DNA of 64,000 nt from an uncultured Sphingomonadaceae bacterium (GCA_937996655.1 CALKUK010000011.1:1-64000), one strand, 5' to 3'; shown: positions 35,236 to 44,669, counted from the stretch's first letter. Numbers and translations: made by a program. Notes: a model not told the origin generated them from the sequence alone.

Positions 35236-36450
35236 ATGGATTTCAACGACACTCCCGAAGAAGCCGCTTTCCGCACCGAGGTGCGTGCCTGGCTTGCGGC
35301 CAATGCACCCGCCCATGTCATCCCGCAGGGCGTGACACTTGATGATGCGGAAGAAGTGGAACGCGGCAAGGCCTGGCAGCGCGCCGTTTACGATGGCGGC
35401 TATGCCGGAATTACGTTTCCCAAGGCGCTTGGCGGGCGCGGCGGCACGGTCATTGAAGCCGTGGTTTTTGCCGAAGAAGAAGCGCACTACCACCTTCCCA
35501 AGGGGCCCTATATCGGCATCGGTCTTGGCATGGCAATCGCCGCGATTGCCAAGCACGGCACGGACGAGCAGCGCGCGCAGTTTATCGAACCGACCTTGAA
35601 GGGGGAGCTCACCTGGTGTCAGCTCTTCTCCGAGCCCTCGGCCGGTTCGGATCTCGCCAATCTGCGGACCAAGGCGGTGCAGGATGGCGACGCCTGGATC
35701 GTCAACGGCCAGAAGGTCTGGTCCAGCTGGGCACACCGCAGCGATTGGGGCATTCTCGTTGTCCGCACTGACCCGTCGGTGCCCAAGCATAAGGGGCTGA
35801 CCTTCTTCGTGGTCGACATGAAGTCGCCCGGCATTGAAATCCGGCCGATCCGCCAGATCTCCGGCGCAAGCGATTTCAATGAGACATTCCTGACGGACGT
35901 CCGCATTCCCGACAGTTGCCGGATCGGCGGCGTCGGCGAAGGGTGGGGCGTGTGCATGACGGTGCTCATGGGTGAACGCTTGGGCAGCGGCAGCCACAAA
36001 GCGCAGGTTTCTCCGCTGATCGACTATGCGGCGTCCACGCCTGGCATGAACGGCGGCACGGCCCTCGACAGCGGCAGCACCAAGCTCGCGCTCGCAAGTG
36101 CCTTGGCGGAAGAGCAGGGCGCACGATATCTGGAAGCGCGCCTACGCACCATGGTCAGCCGTGGCGAAAACCCGGGCGCGCTCGCCGGGATGATCAAAAT
36201 GACCTACGCCAGCCGCCTGCAAAAGACGAGTGCGCTCGCCATGGAATTGCGCGGCATGGACGCGATCGCACCGGCTTCGGGCGACACCCAGACGCGCGAG
36301 ATCCAAGGCGACTATATCTGGTCCACTGTCATGCGGATTGCCGGTGGCGCGGACGAAGTCCTCAAGAACCAGATCGCAGAGCGCGTTCTCGGGATGCCCG
36401 GTGAAATCCGCATGGACAAGAACATACCCTTTGATCAGTTGAAGGGCTGA
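35236..36450 (+). CDS. Acyl-CoA dehydrogenase, alpha-type subunit (pair 2)
   Basis: A 404-residue subunit with CQLFSEPSAGSDLANLR, VNGQKVWSSWAHRSD, and TVLMGERLGSGSH carrying the putative catalytic Glu. The R-x-x-F-G FAD motif is absent and the C-terminus reads RIAGGADEVLKNQIAERVLG. Both are marks of alpha subunits in heterotetrameric dehydrogenases of steroid degraders. Two bases separate its stop from the next ATG. Confidence 0.88.
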   Translation: MDFNDTPEEAAFRTEVRAWLAANAPAHVIPQGVTLDDAEEVERGKAWQRAVYDGGYAGITFPKALGGRGGTVIEAVVFAEEEAHYHLPKGPYIGIGLGMAIAAIAKHGTDEQRAQFIEPTLKGELTWCQLFSEPSAGSDLANLRTKAVQDGDAWIVNGQKVWSSWAHRSDWGILVVRTDPSVPKHKGLTFFVVDMKSPGIEIRPIRQISGASDFNETFLTDVRIPDSCRIGGVGEGWGVCMTVLMGERLGSGSHKAQVSPLIDYAASTPGMNGGTALDSGSTKLALASALAEEQGARYLEARLRTMVSRGENPGALAGMIKMTYASRLQKTSALAMELRGMDAIAPASGDTQTREIQGDYIWSTVMRIAGGADEVLKNQIAERVLGMPGEIRMDKNIPFDQLKG

Positions 36451-36452
36451 CC

Positions 36453-37433
36453 ATGGAGTACCGGCGTCTCGGAAATTCCGGGCTCAAGGTCTCCAGCCTG
36501 TGCCTGGGTTGCATGAGCTTTGGCGACCCGGCCCAAGGCTGGCACAATTGGGTTCTTGGCGAGGACGAGAGCGCTGCGATCATCCGCCGCGCACTAGAAG
36601 CGGGCATCAACTTTTTCGATACGGCGAACGTGTATGCGGGCGGTGCGTCGGAGGAGATTACAGGGCGCGCGCTCAAGGCCCATGCCCGGCGCGACGAAAT
36701 CGTCATCGCGACCAAGGCGCACGGCGCTTGGGGGAAGGGGCCAAACCAGTCCGGCCTGTCCCGCAAGGCCCTGATGCAGGCCGTGGATGATAGCCTGAGG
36801 CGCCTCGGAACGGACTATATCGATCTCTATCAGATCCACAGATGGGATGATGAGACGCCGATTGAGGAAACACTCGACGCGTTGAACGATATCGTGCGGG
36901 CCGGGAAGGCGCGGTACATTGGCGCATCATCCATGTTCGCATGGCAATTCCAGAAGGCCTTGATGATTTCCGAACGGAATGGCTGGGCCAAATTCGTATC
37001 GATGCAGAACCACCTGAACCTTCTCTACCGCGAGGAAGAACGGGAAATGCTGCCGCTGTGCATTTCGGAAGAGGTCGGCGTCATCCCCTGGAGCCCGCTT
37101 GCACGCGGGCGGCTGACGCGCCGCTGGGGCGAAGAGACGAGCCGCTCTGAAGGGGACAAGTTTGGCAAGATGCTGTACGCCCGTACCGAAGAGGCCGACA
37201 AACAGGTGGTGCAGGCCGTTGAGGCGGTGGCCGCAGCACGAGAGCGTCCCATGGCGCAGGTCGCGCTGAGTTGGCTGGTCGCCAAGCGTGGCGTGACGGC
37301 ACCGATCGTGGGCGTCACGAAAATGGCGCAGCTGGACGACGCGCTTGCCGCCTTGGACCTCCGCCTGTCCGCAGACGAAGTCGCGGCCCTTGAGGCCCCT
37401 TATGTGCCGCATCCTGTGCTGGGCCATTTGTGA
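36453..37433 (+). CDS. Aldo/keto reductase
   Basis: A 326-residue NADPH-dependent reductase of the (beta/alpha)8 type. The tetrad is visible as Asp and Tyr in FFDTANVYAGG, Lys in IATKAHG and His in LYQIHRWDDE; the C-terminal nucleotide region has SPLARGRLTRRW. It could reduce a keto group on the ring or side chain. It is the third gene of the plus-strand operon starting at 34143. Confidence 0.9.
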   Translation: MEYRRLGNSGLKVSSLCLGCMSFGDPAQGWHNWVLGEDESAAIIRRALEAGINFFDTANVYAGGASEEITGRALKAHARRDEIVIATKAHGAWGKGPNQSGLSRKALMQAVDDSLRRLGTDYIDLYQIHRWDDETPIEETLDALNDIVRAGKARYIGASSMFAWQFQKALMISERNGWAKFVSMQNHLNLLYREEEREMLPLCISEEVGVIPWSPLARGRLTRRWGEETSRSEGDKFGKMLYARTEEADKQVVQAVEAVAAARERPMAQVALSWLVAKRGVTAPIVGVTKMAQLDDALAALDLRLSADEVAALEAPYVPHPVLGHL

Positions 37434-37449
37434 GCAGTTTGGGCAAGTC

Positions 37450-37896
37450 TTGAACGAGGCAAATTCTATCTGGCATGGCGGGCCGCCTGATCTGACGTTT
37501 CTGCAGCAGAGTGGAGCGGATTGCCTGCCCGGCCTTCTGGGCATGGAGTTTGTTGGTTTTGGCGATGATTGGCTGAAAGCGCGCATGCCCGTGGACGCAC
37601 GCGTTCATCAGCCGTTTGGCCGGTTGCATGGCGGTGCCTCAGTGGCGCTTGCGGAAACGGTCGGGTCGATGGCCGCATCTTGCGTGATTGATCGCAGCCA
37701 ATTCGTGGCGGTGGGGATGGAGATCAACGCCAACCATATCCGGCCCGTTTATTCCGGTTGGATCTATGCGACAGCAAAGGCGGAATCGCTCGGCCGCACC
37801 ACGCAGATATGGACCATCCGGATCGAAGACGAGGCCGGAAAACTTGTCTGCCTGTCCAGACTCACAATGGCCGTGATTGCGCTCGATCGCTCCTGA
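37450..37896 (+). CDS. PaaI-type hot-dog thioesterase
   Basis: A 148-residue protein with the hot-dog core RLHGGASVALAETVGSMAA (catalytic Glu in AETVG) and NHIRPVYSGWIYATAKAES. It hydrolyses acyl-CoAs, probably relieving CoA trapping. No ATG fits; TTG 37450 (MNEANSIW when initiated) is the first reasonable start after the reductase stop at 37433. It ends four bases before the convergent ligase stop. Confidence 0.8.
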   Translation: MNEANSIWHGGPPDLTFLQQSGADCLPGLLGMEFVGFGDDWLKARMPVDARVHQPFGRLHGGASVALAETVGSMAASCVIDRSQFVAVGMEINANHIRPVYSGWIYATAKAESLGRTTQIWTIRIEDEAGKLVCLSRLTMAVIALDRS

Positions 37897-37899
37897 CGA

Positions 37900-39429
37900 T
37901 CAGGCCGCTCTTTTCCGCGCTTCGGCCGCTGCCTGCAGAACGGGCTTGAGGTCCTTCTTGAGGATTTTTCCGTTCGGGTTGAGTGGCAGTTCATCGAGGA
38001 CCAGCAGCGTCCTTGGCACCTTGTTGTCGGCAAGATGTTCGCGTGCATAGGCGATAATATCGGCCGGTGTGGCGGATGCGCCCGGACGCAGTGACACAGC
38101 CGCTGCAATGTCTTCACCCAGAATGTCGTGATCAATCCCGACGACGGCCGCACTTTGCACCGCGGGGTGCTGGTGCAGGACCGTTTCGATTTCGAGCGGC
38201 GTGATGTTGTAACCACCGCGGATGATCAGTTCTTTCGAACGACCGGCCATGATGAGATCGCCGTCTTCGTCGATGTATCCAAGGTCCCCGGTACGCGTCC
38301 AACCGCCTGAGAAGGTTGCCGCCGTCGCTTCCTCATCGCGCCAATAGCGGCGCGGGTTTTTCTGGATGCCGAAAATCTCGCCAACCACACCTGCTTCGGT
38401 GATCTTGTTCCCGGCTTCGTCGCGCAATTCCATATGCGGTGGCAGTTTTCCGACGCAGCCGGGTTTCATCACCTGTTCCTGGCTGGTGGTCGCAATGCCG
38501 ATCCCGCCTTCGGACATGCCGTAGGAATTACGCATCCGCAAATGCGGCCAAAGCGCCTTTGTCCGGACGACGGAGTCATGCGGCAGGGGGGCCGTGCCAG
38601 TCATGAGGTGCTTGATGCCGTCGAGTTTGTAATTGGCGACATCGGGATGATCGAGCACGAGCCGCAACATCGTCGGGACGAGATAGAGCAGCATCGGTTT
38701 GCGCGCTTCGGCGAGATCCAGAAAGCCCTTCGGATCGAACTTGGGCATGGTGATGGCCGTTGCGCCGCCACGTGCCGGCAGCATGACAATGCCAAGATTG
38801 CCGCCCGAGCCGGTGAGTGGAAGGGCATTGAGCGTACCGGTTGACCGATCCCGGTTCAGGCCCGTCACACCGCCGTTCATCAGGTCGGCGTGCGTAATGA
38901 CGACGCCCTTGATCTTGCCCGTCGTGCCGCTGGTGCCAAGGATTTCGGCGTCGGCATATGGGTCCATCAAATTCTGGTCGGGCAACGCCGCGAGGTTTTT
39001 CGGCATTTCAGTCGGGTGCCAGCATCCGGCCAAATTCAATCCAGAGACCAGATCATTCGTTTCTGTGATGGCAAAACGCGGCTCGCAAAGCGCGCCATAG
39101 TCCGCAATCTCCTTGGGGGAGAGGCGGACATTGATGGGGCATGCAATTCCGCCGGCGCGGAAAGTCGCGAACACGGCAATGACCATTTCGAGGACGAAAT
39201 TGTTGCTCAGGGCCAGGAACACCCGATCGCCCGGCTGCAGTCCCGCTGCGACAAGGCCGCCAGCGACCTCGTCCACGGCGGCATCCCATTGCGCATAGGT
39301 CAACTCCCGGCTTCCGTCGGAGTGCGCAACCTCATTTGCCTGATGGTGAGCGCGGACTTTGAGCGCGTCTGAAATGCGTCGCACGGTGATGCCCGTTACG
39401 GGGTCGGTCGAAAACTCTCCTGCACTCAT
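37900..39429 (-). CDS. Acyl-CoA ligase (AMP-forming)
   Basis: A 509-residue ANL-superfamily ligase that activates an acid to its CoA ester. It has the P-loop ILGTSGTTGKIKGVVITH, the hinge and A8 region RSKELIIRGGYNITPLEIE and the catalytic Lys in NPNGKILKKDL. It is divergent from the 39502 dehydratase gene, with the shared motif between. The acid substrate cannot be told from sequence; bulky substrates fit the context. Confidence 0.9.
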   Translation of the reverse strand: MSAGEFSTDPVTGITVRRISDALKVRAHHQANEVAHSDGSRELTYAQWDAAVDEVAGGLVAAGLQPGDRVFLALSNNFVLEMVIAVFATFRAGGIACPINVRLSPKEIADYGALCEPRFAITETNDLVSGLNLAGCWHPTEMPKNLAALPDQNLMDPYADAEILGTSGTTGKIKGVVITHADLMNGGVTGLNRDRSTGTLNALPLTGSGGNLGIVMLPARGGATAITMPKFDPKGFLDLAEARKPMLLYLVPTMLRLVLDHPDVANYKLDGIKHLMTGTAPLPHDSVVRTKALWPHLRMRNSYGMSEGGIGIATTSQEQVMKPGCVGKLPPHMELRDEAGNKITEAGVVGEIFGIQKNPRRYWRDEEATAATFSGGWTRTGDLGYIDEDGDLIMAGRSKELIIRGGYNITPLEIETVLHQHPAVQSAAVVGIDHDILGEDIAAAVSLRPGASATPADIIAYAREHLADNKVPRTLLVLDELPLNPNGKILKKDLKPVLQAAAEARKRAA

Positions 39430-39464
39430 GCGTCTACTCTCTTGCCATATTATCGAGGGTAGCT

Positions 39465-39480
39465 TACCTAGTTATACAAC
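39465..39480. promoter_or_regulatory. Shared motif copy 2 between divergent genes
   Basis: TACCTAGTTATACAAC, identical over 13 positions to copy 1 (ACCTAGTTATACA). It lies 36 bp from ATG 39429 (ligase, minus) and 22 bp from ATG 39502 (plus). On the minus strand TATAAC within the motif could serve as a -10. Confidence 0.65.
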
Positions 39481-39501
39481 TGAATTCAAGGAGGGAATGC
39501 G

Positions 39502-40788
39502 ATGGCAGAGGCCAAGACCGACATTTTGCAGAGCGAAGAATGGCAGAAAGCCGTCGATTACGAGATCACCGATCACGATATCGAACGGCAGCGCAAGCTG
39601 CTGGGATTCGACCAGGCCGCCAAGACGCGTGAATACATGCAGACGGCGACGGAAGACAATATTCGTAACTTCTCGCACGGATGTGGCGACGACAATCCGC
39701 TCTATTGCGATCCTGATTATGCCCGCAAGACCCGCTGGGGCGGCGTCATCGCGCCTGCGATGATGTGCAGCATGATCAACCGGCCCATGCTGGGGGATCC
39801 GGTACCTGACGAGATCAAGGCGCTCCGCAAGAGCCTGTTCAAGGGCATTCACGTCTTCGTATCAGGCTCGCAGTGGGACTTTTATCGTCCTGTCCGTCCA
39901 GGCGACACGATCTACAGCTTCAACGGCGATGAAACCTGCGAAGTGAAGGCGTCCGAATTTGCCGGAAAATCCGTCATCAGCGTCCGCCGCGATGTGAAGG
40001 TCAATCAGCGCGGCGAAGTGGTTGCAGTGTACCGCATCCTCCGCGTCATGACAGAGCGCAAGACCGCTGCGAAAAAGGGCAAGAACCTTTCGATCCAACC
40101 CGCATCCTACACGGACGAGGAATTTGCAGAGATCGAAAAGATCTACGCTGCAGAAAAGGTTCAGGGCGGTTCCAAGCGCTGGTTTGAAGATGTTGAAAAG
40201 GGCGACAGCCTCGGTACGCAGGCCAAGGGTCCGTTGACGGTGACCGACGTCATCTGCTTCCATGCAGGCGGCTATGGCTTTGTGCCTTATGCGCCGACGG
40301 CCAATCGTCTGGCGCACAAGAACCGCCAGCGCATTCCCGCATTCTACGTGAAGAATGAACATGGCATTCCCGACGTTGCCCAGCGTCTCCACTGGGATCC
40401 GAAATGGGCGCAGGCCATCGGCAACCCGATGGCGTATGACTACGGGGTTATGCGCGAAAACTACCTCTACCAGTATCTGTCAGATTGGATGGGCGATGAT
40501 GCCGTTGTGACGCACGTCCACGACGAAATCCGCAAGTTCAACTATATGGGCGACGTTCAGACGGTGACGGGCGAAGTGCTCGCCAAGCGCACTGAAAATG
40601 GTCAGAACCTGGTTGATGTGGCTGTGAAGTTCACCAACCAGCGCGGCGAAGAGTCGGTACGTGCAACAGCGACAATCGCTTTGCCGTCAAAGGACAATCC
40701 GTTACCAATGTATCCCGAAGTGCCGCGCGAGCTGGCGCAGAAGGCGGCGCAGATGATGGCGCGTCATTGGGAATTGGGGGGCAAGTGA
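39502..40788 (+). CDS. MaoC-family double hot-dog hydratase/dehydratase
   Basis: A 428-residue protein with two hot-dog halves. The first (residues 60-190) has RNFSHGCGDDNPLYCDPDYA and RWGGVIAPAMM, the FAS1-like dehydratase pattern; the second (220-400) is a degenerate MaoC domain with FNYMGDVQTVTGEVL. It is much larger than the 279-residue MaoC at 27920. The likely role is hydration of an enoyl-CoA with a bulky acyl group. Its stop overlaps the next GTG start. Confidence 0.85.
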   Translation: MAEAKTDILQSEEWQKAVDYEITDHDIERQRKLLGFDQAAKTREYMQTATEDNIRNFSHGCGDDNPLYCDPDYARKTRWGGVIAPAMMCSMINRPMLGDPVPDEIKALRKSLFKGIHVFVSGSQWDFYRPVRPGDTIYSFNGDETCEVKASEFAGKSVISVRRDVKVNQRGEVVAVYRILRVMTERKTAAKKGKNLSIQPASYTDEEFAEIEKIYAAEKVQGGSKRWFEDVEKGDSLGTQAKGPLTVTDVICFHAGGYGFVPYAPTANRLAHKNRQRIPAFYVKNEHGIPDVAQRLHWDPKWAQAIGNPMAYDYGVMRENYLYQYLSDWMGDDAVVTHVHDEIRKFNYMGDVQTVTGEVLAKRTENGQNLVDVAVKFTNQRGEESVRATATIALPSKDNPLPMYPEVPRELAQKAAQMMARHWELGGK

Positions 40789-41570
40789 CCGACACGGTCC
40801 TTATCGAAAATCAGGGCGGGGTGCGGATCATCACACTGAACCGTCCTGACCGGCTGAACGCGCTGAATGGCGAAATCATGGGGCCATTGGCGGAGGCGAC
40901 TGCAGATGCCGCACGCGATACAAGCGTCGGCTGTGTGGTCGTGACCGGCGCTGGCCGAGGCTTTTGCTCGGGCGGCGACCTCCAAGGCGACCGTGGTGGA
41001 CCGATGGTTGCGAGCAACGATCTGGGTGGCCGCAATGAGCAGGGCTTTGCTCGGCTGCGCGGTTATATGGAAACGTCGCGTCTCCTCCATGAAATGACAA
41101 AGCCCACGATTGCCATGGTCAATGGTCCGGTGGCGGGTGCAGGCATCGGCATTGCTGGCGCTTGCGACCTCCGATTTGCCGGCAAGGCGGCGACGTTCCT
41201 TGCCGCGTTCGACCGGATTGGTGCTGGCGGCGATTTCGGGTCGAGCTGGTTTTGGACCAAAATTCTTGGGACGGGCGTTGCGCGCGAATTGTTCTTCCTG
41301 TCGGAGAAACTGTCCGCCGATCTGGCCTTTGCGAAGGGCATCTACACCAAATTGTTCGACGACGATGTCTTGCGCGAAGAGACCCTCAAGGTTGCGCACA
41401 GGCTCGCAGATGGTCCGCGCGTCGGTTACCGGTACATGAAGATCAATCTCAATGCGGCTGAAGACTGGGCGTTTGAAGCGCAGTTTGACCAGGAAGCGCT
41501 GAATATGGGCTTGTCGACACAGGCAAGCGCGATGGTGTGGAAGGCTGAACGCGAGGCCAAAAAGGACTAA
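40785..41570 (+). CDS. Enoyl-CoA hydratase/isomerase family protein
   Basis: A 261-residue crotonase-fold protein (RIITLNRPDRLNALNGEI, GAGRGFCSGGDLQGD oxyanion loop, VNGPVAGAGIGIAGACDLR). The first catalytic Glu is absent (AGIGIAGACD), and the second loop is DRIGAGGDFGSS; the pattern is closer to isomerases such as PaaG than to crotonase. GTG 40785 overlaps the upstream stop and is preferred to TTG 40767. It ends in a 4-bp overlap with the convergent thioesterase gene. Confidence 0.85.
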   Translation: MTDTVLIENQGGVRIITLNRPDRLNALNGEIMGPLAEATADAARDTSVGCVVVTGAGRGFCSGGDLQGDRGGPMVASNDLGGRNEQGFARLRGYMETSRLLHEMTKPTIAMVNGPVAGAGIGIAGACDLRFAGKAATFLAAFDRIGAGGDFGSSWFWTKILGTGVARELFFLSEKLSADLAFAKGIYTKLFDDDVLREETLKVAHRLADGPRVGYRYMKINLNAAEDWAFEAQFDQEALNMGLSTQASAMVWKAEREAKKD

Positions 41571-42358
41571 TCGCTGCGCTGCGAGGGGGCCACGAATATG
41601 GTTTGGGTCCCCTTCGCATAGACACCATCGCGGTCCGCAAATTTGCTTTGCGCCAGCGCATGGCCGTTGCCTCCGCCTTGCGTATGGGCGTCGATCAGCA
41701 GCCACTCGCCACGCGGCATCCGGAAAAACTGGATCGTGATGTCCAGATTGGCGAAGCTCCATTCACTGTGAAATGTTGCGCTGCCTACCCCGTTTCCAAA
41801 GTCTGCGAACAGGCAGGCTTTGACGAAGGGGGATGTTGATTTACCCTGGACAACCTCTCCATTCATGCTCAGCCATACAATCCCACGGCCAGGCTCGCGC
41901 ACCTTCCCACTGACGCCTTTAGACCGGATTGCACCCGCCATTTGAGCGCCAATCAGATATTGCGTCTCTTTTAAGCTGTCGGGGTCAGGATAGTTATGGG
42001 TCGCTGGATGTTCTGGCGTGTCGCGCGCACGCGCGCGCAAGACATGGGCCTGTGTAACCACACGATCTCCGGCCAGAAGCTCGATACGATGCAACTGTGC
42101 CTGCTTGCCAAGGCGCACTGGCGTGGTGCGTGGCACAAGCATGTCGCGAGGAACGATGCCCAGAATGTCGATTGACACACGGCATATCTCAAACGCCGGA
42201 TCAAACTGCGCCTCCTCAATGATCGTTGCGATCAGGGATGCAATCGGTCCGCCAGCAACCGCATTGTCGAACCACGGATTTTTGGCCAGTCCAGATGGCA
42301 GAAACCCTTCGCCTTCGCGGGTGAAATAAAAGGGCCTGCCTTTCACTGGAGTCGTCAT
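41567..42358 (-). CDS. TesB-like double hot-dog thioesterase
   Basis: A 263-residue acyl-CoA thioesterase-family protein with two hot-dog repeats. The N-terminal half carries NAVAGGPIASLIATIIEEA and the C-terminal half FHSEWSFANLDITIQFFR and AHTQGGGNGHALAQ. It is divergent from the third dehydrogenase pair. Hydrolysis of a dead-end CoA ester is plausible. Confidence 0.78.
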   Translation of the reverse strand: MTTPVKGRPFYFTREGEGFLPSGLAKNPWFDNAVAGGPIASLIATIIEEAQFDPAFEICRVSIDILGIVPRDMLVPRTTPVRLGKQAQLHRIELLAGDRVVTQAHVLRARARDTPEHPATHNYPDPDSLKETQYLIGAQMAGAIRSKGVSGKVREPGRGIVWLSMNGEVVQGKSTSPFVKACLFADFGNGVGSATFHSEWSFANLDITIQFFRMPRGEWLLIDAHTQGGGNGHALAQSKFADRDGVYAKGTQTIFVAPSQRSD

Positions 42359-42403
42359 GAAAAGCGCCCTAGCATGCTAATGCAACCGACAACAACATGT
42401 TTG

Positions 42404-42419
42404 ACGTAGTTATATAGGT
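42404..42419. promoter_or_regulatory. Shared motif copy 3 between divergent genes
   Basis: GACGTAGTTATATAGG, a diverged copy keeping TAGTTATA; the flanks ACGTA...TAGGT are nearly self-complementary. It is 45 bp from ATG 42358 (minus) and 39 bp from ATG 42459 (plus). TTGACG at 42402-42407 overlaps it as a possible -35, and CATAGC at 42424-42429 lies 16 bp further. Confidence 0.55.
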
Positions 42420-42458
42420 TGGGCATAGCGAATCCGGTTTCAGTCAGGAGAGTGAGTG

Positions 42459-43670
42459 ATGGATCTGAGCTATGGCGCGGAAGCGGAAGAGTTTCGCAAA
42501 GACGTGCGCACATTCCTGAAAGACTCCTGGGCGCCTGCCGCCGAGTTGCGTGGTGCCGATCTTAAGGCTTTTATCAAAGAGTTCCGGTTGAAGGCGACGG
42601 AAAAGGGCTTTCTCTATCGGTCCATTCCCAAGCAATATGGCGGATCAGAGCAGCCCGTGGATGTCATTAAGGCGCAGGTGATCCGCGAGGAATTCGGAAA
42701 GATGCGAGCGCCCATGGAAATGGGCGGCAACGGCATGAACATGACCGTCCCGACCCTGCTGGAAAAGGGTACGGAAGAGCAGAAAGAGCTGTTCATCCGC
42801 AAGACCATGTCGGGCGAATATATCTGGGGGCAGGGCTATAGCGAGCCGGGTTCCGGGTCCGACTTGGCCAGCGTCCGCACCAAAGGCGAGCTTTCGGCAG
42901 ACGGCACCAAATGGATCATCAACGGCCAGAAGATCTGGACGTCGCAAGGCATGCAGTCGACCCATATGTTCATGCTTGTGCGCACAGAGCCGGATGCGCC
43001 GAAGCATGACGGGATCACCTATCTTCTCATCGATCTGAACCAGCCCGGCATCACCCGCCGCCCGATCAAGCAGATGACTGGCGAAGAAGGTAATCACACC
43101 TTCTGTGAATTCTTCTTCGACAATGCCGAAACACCGGTCAGCTGGCAGGTCGGAGAGCGCGGGCAGGGCTGGTATGTCAGCCGCACCACATTGAAGCATG
43201 AACGCGCCAGCATCGGCAGCGCGGATGGTCTTGGCAATCAGTTCAAGAAACTGGTCGAGCTGGCCAAGGAAACCGGCCGCATCGGGGAACCGGTGATCCG
43301 GGAGAGACTTGCCCAGATAGAAGGCTTTGTCCTGTCACACCGCTATACCAGCTTCCGCCTGTTTTCCTGCGCGGCAGCAGGCGAGGATGCCGGCCGTGTG
43401 CAGTTGATGATGAAGCTCTACCTCACCGAAATCGGGCACGAGATGGCGCTTCTCGCGCAGGAACTGATCGGCGAACACGCCTTTATCGAGCCGGAAGGGG
43501 CAGGTGGACGTGGGCCGCGCGGGCCACGTGGGCCGGAAAAATGGATGGATCAGATCATGGGCAGCCTCGGCAATTCGATTGCAGGCGGAGCCTCCAACAT
43601 CCAGCGCAACATCATTGGTGAGCGGGGACTTGGCCTGCCGCGCGATCTCGCCATGTCGGGAGAGAAATAA
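42459..43670 (+). CDS. Acyl-CoA dehydrogenase, alpha-type subunit (pair 3)
   Basis: A 403-residue subunit: QGYSEPGSGSDLASVR, INGQKIWTSQGMQS, and TTLKHERASIGSADG with the candidate catalytic Glu. It lacks R-x-x-F-G and ends SIAGGASNIQRNIIGERGLG. A Gly/Pro/Arg insert (GGRGPRGPRGPEK) near the C-terminus is unusual. ATG 42459 sits eight bases after AGGAG; the GTG at 42456 is too close. The order alpha then beta is the reverse of pairs 1 and 2. Confidence 0.88.
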   Translation: MDLSYGAEAEEFRKDVRTFLKDSWAPAAELRGADLKAFIKEFRLKATEKGFLYRSIPKQYGGSEQPVDVIKAQVIREEFGKMRAPMEMGGNGMNMTVPTLLEKGTEEQKELFIRKTMSGEYIWGQGYSEPGSGSDLASVRTKGELSADGTKWIINGQKIWTSQGMQSTHMFMLVRTEPDAPKHDGITYLLIDLNQPGITRRPIKQMTGEEGNHTFCEFFFDNAETPVSWQVGERGQGWYVSRTTLKHERASIGSADGLGNQFKKLVELAKETGRIGEPVIRERLAQIEGFVLSHRYTSFRLFSCAAAGEDAGRVQLMMKLYLTEIGHEMALLAQELIGEHAFIEPEGAGGRGPRGPRGPEKWMDQIMGSLGNSIAGGASNIQRNIIGERGLGLPRDLAMSGEK

Positions 43671-44668
43671 TGCGTTTCCACCTCTCTGAAGAACAGATTG
43701 CCATTCAGGATGCCCTTCGCGGGACGCTTGGCGATTGCTGGCAGCTGGAGCAGCAGCACAAATTTGCCGATGGCGAAGCAGACTTTGATCCGTCCAGCTG
43801 GGAAGCCCTGATGGCGCTCGGGTTGGGCTCCATTCTGGTCCCGGACAGCGGCATGGGCTTGCTGGATGCGGCACTCGTCTGCGAAGTCGCCGGCGAAGCT
43901 GCTGCTCCCGGTCCGTTGATCGGGCAATTGCTGGCGGTCGCGGCGGTCGCGCGCTCCATCAATGAAGCGGCCAAAGTCCATCTGGCGGGACTTGAAGCGG
44001 GCACGACCATTGCCACGCTCGCGCTGGGGGATAGTCCCTACGTGCAGTGCGCGCGGGCCGCGCAGCTTTTTCTGGCAGGCACGCGGGATGGCGCATTGCT
44101 TCTTATTGAAGCTGGGGACGGCGTGACCATCGAAGCAGTCAAATCCACTGATCGCAGCCGTCCGGTTTCTCGGGTGAGTTTTGACAGCGCCAAGACGCAT
44201 GAACTGTTCGCAGCTGGTGACCCGATGATCGCCAAAATCCACGATGCGGCCCTCGTTCTGATCGCGGCTGACTCGCTTGGTGGCGCACAGAAGTGCACGG
44301 ACATGTCCGTGGCGTACGCCAAGGAGCGCGAACAATTCGGTCAGCCCATCGGCCGCTTTCAGGGGCTGAAGCATCAGCTGGCGCACATGGCCCTGGACGT
44401 CGAGCCGGCGCGTGCGCAGGTCTGGTACGCAGCCTATGCGCATGATGCTGATCTGCCCGATGCAGAGCGCGCCGCCGCCATGGCCAAGGCGCATCTGTGT
44501 GATGTGTACGTCCGCACCACCCGCGCCGCGATCGCGGCGCATGGGGGAATTGGCTATACGTGGGAATATGGCTTGAATTATTGGTTCCGTCGTGCGGCGC
44601 TCAACCGGGCGTGGCTGGGCAGCCCATCACTTCATCGCGCACGGGCGGCAGAACTGGCAGGATGGTGA
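43670..44668 (+). CDS. Acyl-CoA dehydrogenase, beta-type subunit (pair 3)
   Basis: A 332-residue short subunit with REQFGQPIGRFQGLKHQLAHM and AAHGGIGYTWEYGL, and no Glu at the IVD-like position (AALVLIAADSLGGAQ). It overlaps the alpha stop as TAATG. The three beta subunits are more alike in the FAD segment than elsewhere, consistent with divergent substrates. Confidence 0.88.
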   Translation: MRFHLSEEQIAIQDALRGTLGDCWQLEQQHKFADGEADFDPSSWEALMALGLGSILVPDSGMGLLDAALVCEVAGEAAAPGPLIGQLLAVAAVARSINEAAKVHLAGLEAGTTIATLALGDSPYVQCARAAQLFLAGTRDGALLLIEAGDGVTIEAVKSTDRSRPVSRVSFDSAKTHELFAAGDPMIAKIHDAALVLIAADSLGGAQKCTDMSVAYAKEREQFGQPIGRFQGLKHQLAHMALDVEPARAQVWYAAYAHDADLPDAERAAAMAKAHLCDVYVRTTRAAIAAHGGIGYTWEYGLNYWFRRAALNRAWLGSPSLHRARAAELAGW

Positions 44669-44669
44669 C

